Shown piece after piece: positions 57,487 to 64,000 of a stretch of DNA of 64,000 nt. The DNA comes from Lachnospiraceae bacterium (GTDB lineage Bacteria > Bacillota > Clostridia > Lachnospirales > Lachnospiraceae). Under the pieces are notes generated by a model that did not search any database, was not told the origin of the DNA, and saw only the letters and a program-made list of their open reading frames with translations. The stretch covers positions 1 through 64,000 of the forward strand of contig JAAWBG010000021.1 in the NCBI GenBank assembly GCA_022792535.1, in the 5' to 3' direction. Numbering within the stretch: position 1 is the stretch's first letter; each line of letters begins with the position of its first letter. The position numbers were made by a program, and so were the translations under genes.

Positions 57487-58392
57487 ATGAATAATAAAAA
57501 AGTTAAAGTGGCTATTATTGGAACAGGTAATATTGGAACAGATATTTTATTAAAATTGGAACGTTCCGATGTTCTTGAATGCGGTATGTTTGCCGGAAGA
57601 AATTCAGAGTCCAAAGGAATTTGCATAGCAAAGCAAATGGGGATTCCGACATCTTTAGATTCAATAAGAGCTATACAGGATCAACCAGATTGCTGCGATA
57701 TAGTCTTTGATGCAACATCGGCAGGCGTACACAAGAAAAATGCGCCTATTTTAAAAGAAATGGGAAAATTTACAATTGATTTGACTCCGGCACATATTGG
57801 AAAGATGTGTGTTCCTGTTTTGAATTTAGATGATTGTTTAGAGGAGAAAAATGTTAATCTGATTACTTGCGGAGGACAGGCAACCCTTCCGATTGCATAT
57901 GCAATCACCCAAGTTCATCCTGATACGAAATATATCGAGATTGTAGCCACAATCGCTTCAAAATCCGCCGGTTTAGGAACGCGGGACAATATAGATGAAT
58001 TTACGCAGGTGACACGGGATGCGCTAACAGAGTTTACAGGGATTGAACATACAAAAGCTATTATTGTTTTAAATCCTGCAGAACCTCCTGTTACAATGCG
58101 CAGTACAGTATATGCATTAATTGATCATCCGAATATGGAGGCAATATGCGCAAGGGTACATGAAATAGAAAGTAAAATACAAAAATATGTACCAGGATAT
58201 CGTATCGTGACGGAGCCGGTTTATGAAAATGGCAGGGTTACAACAATACTGCAAGTAATTGGTCTGGGAGATTATCTGCCGAAATATTCAGGCAATTTAG
58301 ATATTATTACATGCGCGGCAATAGAAATAGCTGAAAACTATGCAAAGCAAAAGATTTTAGGTGATAAGTGTGAGCAGAATAAAAATATTTGA
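57487..58392 (+). CDS. Acetaldehyde dehydrogenase (acetylating), MhpF/DmpF type
   Basis: Interconverts acetyl-CoA and acetaldehyde with NADH; in the MhpF/DmpF family it forms a complex with the aldolase and channels acetaldehyde. The 301-residue protein has KVKVAIIGTGNIGTD for NAD+ binding and the catalytic Cys128 in LITCGGQATLPIAYA. I chose ATG 57487; an in-frame GTG at 57463 is the alternative. Its stop overlaps the aldolase start by 23 bp. No meta-cleavage genes (MhpA-D) are near, so a catabolic role is unlikely; here it would run from acetyl-CoA to acetaldehyde to feed the aldolase. Confidence 0.88.
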   Translation: MNNKKVKVAIIGTGNIGTDILLKLERSDVLECGMFAGRNSESKGICIAKQMGIPTSLDSIRAIQDQPDCCDIVFDATSAGVHKKNAPILKEMGKFTIDLTPAHIGKMCVPVLNLDDCLEEKNVNLITCGGQATLPIAYAITQVHPDTKYIEIVATIASKSAGLGTRDNIDEFTQVTRDALTEFTGIEHTKAIIVLNPAEPPVTMRSTVYALIDHPNMEAICARVHEIESKIQKYVPGYRIVTEPVYENGRVTTILQVIGLGDYLPKYSGNLDIITCAAIEIAENYAKQKILGDKCEQNKNI

Positions 58393-59422
58393 TTCAACAT
58401 TAAGAGATGGAAATCATGCAGTAAGACATCAAATAGGGAAAGAATCTATCGAAGATTATTGTTTGGCGATGGATGGAACGGGAGTTCATACAGTAATTGT
58501 AGGGCATGGAAATGGTTTGGGAGCATCGTCTCTGCAAGTAGGACTATCATTATTGAATGAGAGAACCATGCTCCAGACAGCTAGAAAGAGTTTGGAAAAA
58601 ACAAAATTGGGAATTTATATGATTCCTGGATTTGGAACGATACGGGATAATTTAGAACCTGCGATTGCAGATGGAGTGGAAGTGTTTGAGATCGGCTGCC
58701 ATTGTACAGAAGCAGATACAACCAGACAGCACATTGAGTATTTAAGGAAATTAGGAAAAGAGACGTATGGCGTATTGATGATGAGTCATATGGCTTCACC
58801 GGAGAGACTGTTGGAAGAATGTCAGAAAATGCAGTCTTATGGGGCAATGGGAGTAATTTTAATGGATTCGGCGGGGGCTTTTACATTGGAGATGGTGAAA
58901 CGTGTAATTAGTACCTTGTATGAGGGATTGGATATTTGCGTTGGTTTTCATCCTCATAATAATATGGGCATAGCTGTTGCAAATGCATATATGGCTGTTT
59001 CGGAAGGCGCGGCAATCATTGATGGGACACTTCGTGGTTTTGGCGCGGGAGCAGGAAACTGTCAATTAGAAGATCTGGTGGCATTGTTAGAGAAATCAGG
59101 AATAAAAACAGGAATTGATTTTTACAGGATGCTTGATGCAAGTGAAAATGTTATGCCGGGAATAATGGAAAAAGACATGGGGCAGGATCCGATTAGCATA
59201 GTGAGCGGACAGGCGGGAGTTTTTTCTGCATTTAAGATACATGTTTTAAAGGCTGCAAAAGAGTTTCATGTTGATCCAAGGGATATTTTGGTGGAATTAG
59301 GACGTAGAAAAGCGGTGGGCGGACAGGAAGATATGATTGTAGAGGTTGCTGAAAAGTTAAGCAGAGCGGGAAACATGGGAAGTACAGATAATGTAACTTA
59401 TCAATTAGGGTCATTACTATAG
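58370..59422 (+). CDS. 4-hydroxy-2-oxovalerate aldolase, MhpE/DmpG type
   Basis: Joins or splits pyruvate and acetaldehyde to and from 4-hydroxy-2-oxopentanoate. The 350-residue TIM-barrel protein begins IKIFDSTLRDGNHAVRHQ with the catalytic Arg-Asp pair and His, has the metal ligands in GFHPHNNMG, and DGTLRGFGAGAGN near 220. GTG 58370 was chosen because AGGTGAT precedes it and it gives the family's usual start; GTG 58361 is in frame upstream. It overlaps the dehydrogenase gene by 23 bp, matching the known complex of the two proteins. In this sugar operon the synthetic direction is the likely one. Confidence 0.88.
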   Translation: MSRIKIFDSTLRDGNHAVRHQIGKESIEDYCLAMDGTGVHTVIVGHGNGLGASSLQVGLSLLNERTMLQTARKSLEKTKLGIYMIPGFGTIRDNLEPAIADGVEVFEIGCHCTEADTTRQHIEYLRKLGKETYGVLMMSHMASPERLLEECQKMQSYGAMGVILMDSAGAFTLEMVKRVISTLYEGLDICVGFHPHNNMGIAVANAYMAVSEGAAIIDGTLRGFGAGAGNCQLEDLVALLEKSGIKTGIDFYRMLDASENVMPGIMEKDMGQDPISIVSGQAGVFSAFKIHVLKAAKEFHVDPRDILVELGRRKAVGGQEDMIVEVAEKLSRAGNMGSTDNVTYQLGSLL

Positions 59423-59431
59423 GAGGATAAC

Positions 59432-61222
59432 ATGAACGTTTCAGAATTTATTTTCGATTATTATTCTAAAAAGGGAATTGACACGGCATTTATGGTTACT
59501 GGCGGGCAGGCTATGTGGCTGGACGACGCCATTGGCAAAAATGGAAAGTATGAGATTATTTGTACACACCATGAACAAAGCGCTGCAATGTCAGCAGACG
59601 CATACGGGAGGATAAAGAACAAGCCGGCATTGGCTGTAGTTACAGCAGGGCCTGGAAGTGTGAACGCTATGAATGGTGTTGTGGGAGGCTACACAGATTC
59701 TTCACCGATGATTGTAATTTCAGGGCAGGCTGCATTGTCCTTTGTTCAGTATCAGGAAACAACAAAAATTAGGCAATATGGAGTACAGGGGATCAATATA
59801 AAGCCGTTAGTTGAAAATGTCGTAAAATATTTTGTTACAGTTGATGATCCTCAAAAAATAGAATATTATCTGGAAAAGGCCTATTGCGAGGCTGTAACAG
59901 GCAGACCAGGCCCTGTATGGATTGACGTACCTTTGGATATTCAAAGCGCGCAGGTTGATTTAAAATATATGGAAAAATATATTCCAGAAAAAGAAAAAGA
60001 TGGGCGAGTAACCGTAAGACAGGCAGTAAAACAGGCATATCAATTGCTGCAGAATGCGGAAAGACCGGTATTTTTGGTTGGTCAGGGAGTGAGTTTGTCT
60101 GGCGCCAGAAAGGAATTTTATGAATATGTGAATAAGGTTCGCATACCAGTGATTACAGCCAGGCTTGGAATTGATTTGATTGAATCGGACAATGATCTGT
60201 ATATTGGCAGACCGGGAAATTACGGGGAACGGTCTGCAAATTTTGCTATTCAAAATGCAGATGTTATCATCTCTGTGGGGTGCAGGCTGGCCTCTTCCCT
60301 TGTGGGACACAGCCCTCAGCAGTTTGCAAAAAATGCATATGTTTTTGTAGTGGATATAGATCAAAAAGAATTAGATAAGCCAGGGGTAAAAATTGATTAC
60401 AAAGCAAAGCTGGACTGCAAGGATTTTTTCACTGAGCTGCAGAAAAAACTATCGGAGCATACGCTTCCAGATTATGAAGAGTGGATTATGATATGCAATG
60501 AATGGAAAGCAAAATATCCTGTAGTGCTGCCGGAATATAAAGATGAAAAGCCTGTGAATTCATATTATTTTACTGGAAAGTTGTCAGAGTTAGCAGATGA
60601 AACTGCAGCAGTTATGGTTGATACAGGTTCCTGCTTCCATGTGGCTTGCCAAGCCTGGAAAGTAAAAAAGGGTCAGAAGTATCTGACTACTGGCGGGATA
60701 TCTTCTATGGGGTATTGGGTTGCAGGGATAGGAGCGTGTATGGCAAACGATAAAAAAGATACGATAGTTATAACGGGCGATGGCAGTTTACAGATGAATA
60801 TACAAGAACTTGCAACTATTAAACATAATAAATTACCGATTAAAGTATTTATTTTGAATAATAACGGCTATCTTCTTATTAGGCATACACAGCGCAATTT
60901 TATGGAAGATCGTTTTGTGGGCGAAAGTCCGGATTCCGGCGTGTGGTGCCCAGACTCCATGAAAATTGCCGAGGCATATGGGATAAAAGGGATCAGAATT
61001 GATAATGTTGATGATATAGAGAAAAAAATTACAGAAGCTTTGACTTATAATGGGCCGGTAATCTGTGAAATTATGACGCCGGAATGGCAATTGTTAGTTC
61101 CGCGTATTGCATCAGATAAACTGCCGGATGGAACCCTTCGCGCAAGAAATTATGAAGATATGTTCCCATATCTTCCAGAAGAAGAGGTAAAAGAAAATAT
61201 GATTGCTGAAAAACAAGCGTAA
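59432..61222 (+). CDS. ThDP-dependent enzyme, acetolactate synthase-like (candidate sugar C-acyltransferase)
   Basis: A 596-residue thiamine diphosphate enzyme with three domains. The catalytic Glu is in THHEQSAAM near residue 48; the ThDP motif is GDGSLQMN...ILNNNGY near 449-482. It is like the large subunit of acetolactate synthase and YerE, the enzyme that adds a two-carbon unit from pyruvate to C4 of CDP-3,6-dideoxy-4-ketoglucose in yersiniose synthesis. There is no ilvN small subunit and no branched-chain amino acid gene nearby, and it follows the aldolase by 9 bp. So I suggest that it attaches an acyl unit, from 4-hydroxy-2-oxopentanoate or pyruvate, to a keto sugar. Confidence 0.78.
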   Translation: MNVSEFIFDYYSKKGIDTAFMVTGGQAMWLDDAIGKNGKYEIICTHHEQSAAMSADAYGRIKNKPALAVVTAGPGSVNAMNGVVGGYTDSSPMIVISGQAALSFVQYQETTKIRQYGVQGINIKPLVENVVKYFVTVDDPQKIEYYLEKAYCEAVTGRPGPVWIDVPLDIQSAQVDLKYMEKYIPEKEKDGRVTVRQAVKQAYQLLQNAERPVFLVGQGVSLSGARKEFYEYVNKVRIPVITARLGIDLIESDNDLYIGRPGNYGERSANFAIQNADVIISVGCRLASSLVGHSPQQFAKNAYVFVVDIDQKELDKPGVKIDYKAKLDCKDFFTELQKKLSEHTLPDYEEWIMICNEWKAKYPVVLPEYKDEKPVNSYYFTGKLSELADETAAVMVDTGSCFHVACQAWKVKKGQKYLTTGGISSMGYWVAGIGACMANDKKDTIVITGDGSLQMNIQELATIKHNKLPIKVFILNNNGYLLIRHTQRNFMEDRFVGESPDSGVWCPDSMKIAEAYGIKGIRIDNVDDIEKKITEALTYNGPVICEIMTPEWQLLVPRIASDKLPDGTLRARNYEDMFPYLPEEEVKENMIAEKQA

Positions 61223-61261
61223 TTTGAGGCCGCTGCAAGGTATCCTGTGTAAGAGGTGTTT

Positions 61262-62206
61262 ATGAAAAATATAGCAGTATTTGGTGCAAAAGGTTTTATC
61301 GGAAAAAATACAGTTTGTTATTTACAGAAAAAGGACAATTATAAAATTATTCCAGTCAGCCGGGAATCTGTGGATATATTGGATGAAGATGCTGTGAGGA
61401 AATTTTTTGAAAAGGAGCAGGTTGATATCGTTGTTCATTGCGCAAACCAGGGTGGGACACGAAAAAAGACGGATGATAAGGCAGACATTGTCGCTAATAA
61501 TTTAAGAATGTTTTTTAATATTGAACGCTGCATAAAACCAGGAATGAAAATGATAAATTTTGGCAGCGGAGCGCAATACGATAAAGCTAGGGACCTAATA
61601 AAAGTAAGTGAAAGTGAGTTTGATATAAGGATACCAAAGGATGATTATGGTTACAGCAAATATGTTATGTCAAAGCTTATAAAAGAGCGCAGTAAAGATA
61701 CAAGAAAAGGAAAGATCTATAATCCTGTCATTTTTGGTATGTATGGAATAGGCGAGGACTATACATACCGTTTCATATCAAATACAATTGTTAAGAATTT
61801 GCTGGGAATGCCCATTATTATTAATCAGAATGCGGTATTTGATTATTTATATGTGAAAGATTATTTTAAAGTTTTAGATATGCTGCTGGAAGATAACTGG
61901 AAAATTAATGAATTTAATCTTACTCCCGTGGAATCTGTCAGTTTATTGGATATTGCAGAATTAGTAAATGAAGTGGGAGACTTTAAAAGCGAGATAATAA
62001 TAAAAAATGAAGGAATGAACTACGAATATACGGGAGATAATGCATGTTTGTTAGAAGAAATAGGTTATGATTTTAAATTTACTCCATATATAGAAGCAAT
62101 AGCGAGTATGTATGAATATTATGCTGAACATCTGGACGCGATAGATATTTTGAAAGTAAAAGAAGATAGTTTACTTCAGTTTTGTAAACAGAGAAAAATA
62201 TTTTAG
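61262..62206 (+). CDS. NAD(P)-dependent SDR sugar reductase/epimerase
   Basis: A 314-residue extended SDR with VFGAKGFIG (6-14) and YGYSK (catalytic Tyr and Lys, near 131-135). ATG 61262 follows AGAGGTG; GTG 61256 is an in-frame alternative. It is the last gene of the operon and follows the ThDP enzyme, so it is a good candidate for reduction of the branch ketone (YerF role) or the final 4-keto step. Its codons are A/T-rich like those of the three genes before it. A two-way terminator follows. Confidence 0.75.
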   Translation: MKNIAVFGAKGFIGKNTVCYLQKKDNYKIIPVSRESVDILDEDAVRKFFEKEQVDIVVHCANQGGTRKKTDDKADIVANNLRMFFNIERCIKPGMKMINFGSGAQYDKARDLIKVSESEFDIRIPKDDYGYSKYVMSKLIKERSKDTRKGKIYNPVIFGMYGIGEDYTYRFISNTIVKNLLGMPIIINQNAVFDYLYVKDYFKVLDMLLEDNWKINEFNLTPVESVSLLDIAELVNEVGDFKSEIIIKNEGMNYEYTGDNACLLEEIGYDFKFTPYIEAIASMYEYYAEHLDAIDILKVKEDSLLQFCKQRKIF

Positions 62207-62225
62207 TTGTAAGGAAGCATGCAAT

Positions 62226-62272
62226 AAAAATCTACTGCCGATTATTTTTATTTGTTCGGCAGTAGATTTTTA
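62226..62272. terminator. Bidirectional terminator between sugar operon and amidotransferase gene
   Basis: A 16-bp stem (62226-62241 with 62256-62271) has A-run and T-run on both sides, so it can end both the plus-strand operon and the convergent minus-strand gene. Confidence 0.85.
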
Positions 62273-62302
62273 TGTTGTTAAATCATTTTTGAAAAAGGAT
62301 TT

Positions 62303-63460
62303 TTATTCTTTCCAGATGGGGTGTTTCAGATTCCATCCTTCCGCTGTTTTTTCCCAGATATGATCAGATCTCCAGGAATCAATAAATTCATGGAACTGCT
62401 CTTCTGTAATATCGCAGTATTTTAAGAAAGTATCATAGTATTTCTGAGGAAATTCCCCGTCATATTTTTTCACCAGATCGATTCCTTCCTCCCGGTTAAT
62501 TCTTCCATCTCGGATTTCGTGGGCGGCGTCTGCAGTAGTGCGGCCGATGCCGAACTTGATATAGGAAAGATAATAGTGGAATCCGTCCAATTTGTCGTCT
62601 AAGCTGGCATATTTAGAGTAAGTACCTTCGCTCCGCTCAGGATTGCAGACAAATCCATTGTTTTCTGAACAATAATGGTAATTTTCCTGTGGATCCCAAT
62701 ATTTGTAGTAACTGAAGAAGTGGATTTCCGTATTGTTTTTCTTGATATCTTCATAATCAGGAGCCATATACGGAAGCATATCTTCCTCAGTCAAACCATA
62801 TTTGGTCCAGACTTCAGGTCCCATTCCTGAGAAGTAATGTTTGTTGTGATCTGTAATCTCCCGTGTGGGCTTATCGGCGTTTTTCATGTCTCCGCCGTAT
62901 TCTACTTCTCCATTCTCTCCATACATAATAAGGGAGATACCGTATTTTACAGCGATCTGCAGAGGAAAATTTGTCTGTCCAAAAATAAAGGGCTGGAAAG
63001 GATCGCCTAAATGCTCAAAGGCAAGTTTTGTCAGCTTCCGGTTTACAGTTCCGTTGGGTCTGCCTAAAATATTATCGAATCCTCCGATATCAATAAAGGC
63101 GTCCAGATTTTTTCTTCCGATCTCTGTGGGTACAAGGGGAGACCATGTAACGGTAAGAGGATGCATACCATATTTATATTTCAGCTGGTGAGCTACGAAG
63201 CCTCCGTCTTTTCCGCCGCTGCAGGGTACGATCACATCCCAGGAACCGTCTTTGGAACGGAATCGGTCGCAGAGTTCCTTTAATTCTTGTTCTCTTGCGT
63301 CCCAGTCTATGTTTCTTTTCACTTCATTAAATCTGCAGGCGCTGCAGACTCCTTCCTCGTCAAAAGTGATTCTGGGACGCTGGTTGGACATGGTACATTT
63401 TTTGCAGTACTTTACTTCTTCTGGTAAATGATACATTTTGATTAAATCTCTTTTTTCCAT
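62303..63460 (-). CDS. N-acetyl sugar amidotransferase (WbpG/PseA family)
   Basis: A 385-residue PP-loop ATPase of the WbpG/PseA family, which moves ammonia from a glutaminase partner to an N-acetyl group to give an acetamidino sugar. It has four cysteines in two pairs (19, 22, 39, 42) for zinc, the PP-loop SGGKDG (81-86), and YGENGEVEYGGDM near 195-210. PseA homologues act in flagellin glycosylation with pseudaminic or legionaminic acid. No glutaminase (HisH-like) gene or sialic-acid-type pathway is in the window. The start follows AAAGGAAG. It lies between the sugar operon and flagellin, on the other strand. Confidence 0.85.
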   Translation of the reverse strand: MEKRDLIKMYHLPEEVKYCKKCTMSNQRPRITFDEEGVCSACRFNEVKRNIDWDAREQELKELCDRFRSKDGSWDVIVPCSGGKDGGFVAHQLKYKYGMHPLTVTWSPLVPTEIGRKNLDAFIDIGGFDNILGRPNGTVNRKLTKLAFEHLGDPFQPFIFGQTNFPLQIAVKYGISLIMYGENGEVEYGGDMKNADKPTREITDHNKHYFSGMGPEVWTKYGLTEEDMLPYMAPDYEDIKKNNTEIHFFSYYKYWDPQENYHYCSENNGFVCNPERSEGTYSKYASLDDKLDGFHYYLSYIKFGIGRTTADAAHEIRDGRINREEGIDLVKKYDGEFPQKYYDTFLKYCDITEEQFHEFIDSWRSDHIWEKTAEGWNLKHPIWKE

Positions 63461-63501
63461 AATAGTAATACTTCCTTTCTAGCTCATTTGTTCTAACCAA
63501 C

Positions 63502-63530
63502 AAAAAAGACACTGCATCAAGTGCAGTGTT
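63502..63530 (-). terminator. Terminator-like hairpin in the leader of the amidotransferase gene
   Basis: On the minus strand, an 8-bp perfect stem (ACACTGCA / TGCAGTGT; 63509-63516 with 63522-63529) is followed by CTTTTTT. It lies 41 bp upstream of the amidotransferase start codon and downstream of any promoter in the intergenic region, so it could act as an attenuator. Confidence 0.6.
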
Positions 63531-63626
63531 CCTAATATCATCACAATCCAATCAAAAAAGCGATTCCATTCGCACCTGACAAAATCCATTTTGCTACGGT
63601 TAGTTGTTTCAATTTTTACAAATTAA

Positions 63627-63653
63627 TCATCGGACATAGTGTTGCAAAACTTA
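63627..63653 (-). promoter_or_regulatory. Weak sigma-28-like promoter for the amidotransferase gene
   Basis: Minus strand: TAAG (63650-63653), 15 bases, TCCGATGA (63627-63634). Three of twelve consensus positions differ. It is the best match I see upstream of this gene. Confidence 0.35.
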
Positions 63654-63723
63654 AGTAATGAAAATATAAATTAATTTTTGTTTATAAAATAAAAAATTAT
63701 TATAGAAAAATCAAAATCGACTA

Positions 63724-63750
63724 TAAAGTCTTAAAAAAATTGACCGATAA
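63724..63750 (+). promoter_or_regulatory. Sigma-28 promoter of flagellin
   Basis: TAAA (63724-63727), 15 bases, ACCGATAA (63743-63750), the same match quality as the flgM promoter. Transcription would start near 63757, giving a leader of about 215 nt. Confidence 0.85.
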
Positions 63751-63756
63751 AGATAG

Positions 63757-63973
63757 TGTAAACAAAAAGATGCGGATTGATACAAACGCATCGCAGTTTT
63801 CGGATTGCTAACCTAGGGGCGTCTGGAAACTTGAAAATACTTAAATAGAACATGATAGCCCATAAATAAGCGGGCGTCATCACAGTCGTTTCAAGATAGA
63901 ATATGAAGCGGCTGGAGTAAATTATTTTATTTTGCAGCATGGAGGCTGCAGTATATTCAAGGAGGAAAATCTT
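63757..63973 (+). promoter_or_regulatory. Flagellin mRNA leader with CsrA-type sites
   Basis: A hairpin TGCAGC-ATGGAG-GCTGCA (63933-63950) puts GGA in its loop 23 bp before the start codon. The ribosome site TCAAGGAGGA (63957-63966) forms a second CsrA-type site. This spacing is like the two-site CsrA control of hag in Bacillus subtilis. Upstream, CTTGAAA (63830-63836) pairs with TTTCAAG (63889-63895), so the leader has further structure. Confidence 0.6.
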
Positions 63974-64000
63974 ATGGCAATGATCGTACAACACAATCTT
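63974..64000 (+). CDS. Flagellin, 5' end only (cut by window end)
   Basis: Nine codons read MAMIVQHNL, the start of Firmicutes flagellins (MAMVVQHN-type). The ATG follows AAGGAGG at 8 bases. With the sigma-28 promoter and long leader this is the major filament gene, or one of several copies; the rest is outside the window. It is the likely target of the glycosylation genes to the left and of CsrA/FliW. Confidence 0.85.

Noticed and set aside
57487..59422. Catabolic meta-cleavage (mhp/dmp) operon
   Set aside because: Only the last two steps are present, with no oxygenase, hydrolase or hydratase, and the host looks anaerobic.
59432..61222. Biosynthetic acetolactate synthase (ilvB)
   Set aside because: No ilvN or other branched-chain amino acid genes; it sits in a nucleotide-sugar operon directly after the aldolase.

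Overview
The window comes from a motile, anaerobic, Gram-positive gut-type Clostridium relative, most likely a Lachnospiraceae member. Signs of this are strong AGGAGG ribosome sites, HydE/HydG [FeFe]-hydrogenase maturases, the dnaX-ybaB-recR run, sortase and LRR surface proteins, and a Firmicutes-style flagellar late operon with fliW-csrA. The species cannot be fixed from the sequence. I see no phage, plasmid, transposase or CRISPR.

Left part (1-38.6 kb): hydE and hydG, a Uma2-family gene, two membrane PH-domain proteins, a coiled-coil protein, a response regulator with its large sensor kinase, an orphan hybrid kinase, an aconitase-family hydratase, an AI-2E transporter, a TPR-type HTH regulator, tRNA-Ser, 6-phosphofructokinase, dnaX-ybaB-recR, and a LysM/DUF5711/CvpA set. 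A surface-protein block follows: a small secreted protein whose promoter spacer holds a G9 run, a 2442-residue repeat protein, a class B sortase and an LRR protein with a TPKTG anchor. Mosaic palindromic repeats (here named A, B, IR and C) lie between genes at 1-290, 3700-4093, 7485-7809 and 38447-38568. One of them supplies the last codons of a PH-domain gene.

Middle (38.7-48.5 kb): a sigma-28 promoter precedes flgM-flgN-flgK-flgK2-flgL-fliW-csrA-flaG-fliD-fliS and a small chaperone-like gene. After it lies a gene-free 630-bp stretch with three tandem two-hairpin units whose stems vary while GGAGCTA is kept, a candidate structured RNA.

Right part (49.1-64 kb): a flagellar glycosylation island. 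It has two paralogous glycosyltransferases, a CDP-3,6-dideoxyhexose pathway (rfbF, rfbG, rfbH, an RfbC-like epimerase, an SDR), then acetaldehyde dehydrogenase, 4-hydroxy-2-oxovalerate aldolase, a ThDP enzyme and a second SDR. My reading is that the aldolase pair makes 4-hydroxy-2-oxopentanoate and the ThDP enzyme transfers its decarboxylated four-carbon unit to the 4-keto group of a CDP-dideoxy sugar, giving a branched higher sugar for flagellin. The operon is preceded by a sigma-28-like promoter and a leader with a strong terminator and several GGA motifs. A divergent N-acetyl sugar amidotransferase follows, and the window ends inside the first codons of a flagellin gene with its own sigma-28 promoter and a long leader carrying CsrA-type sites.
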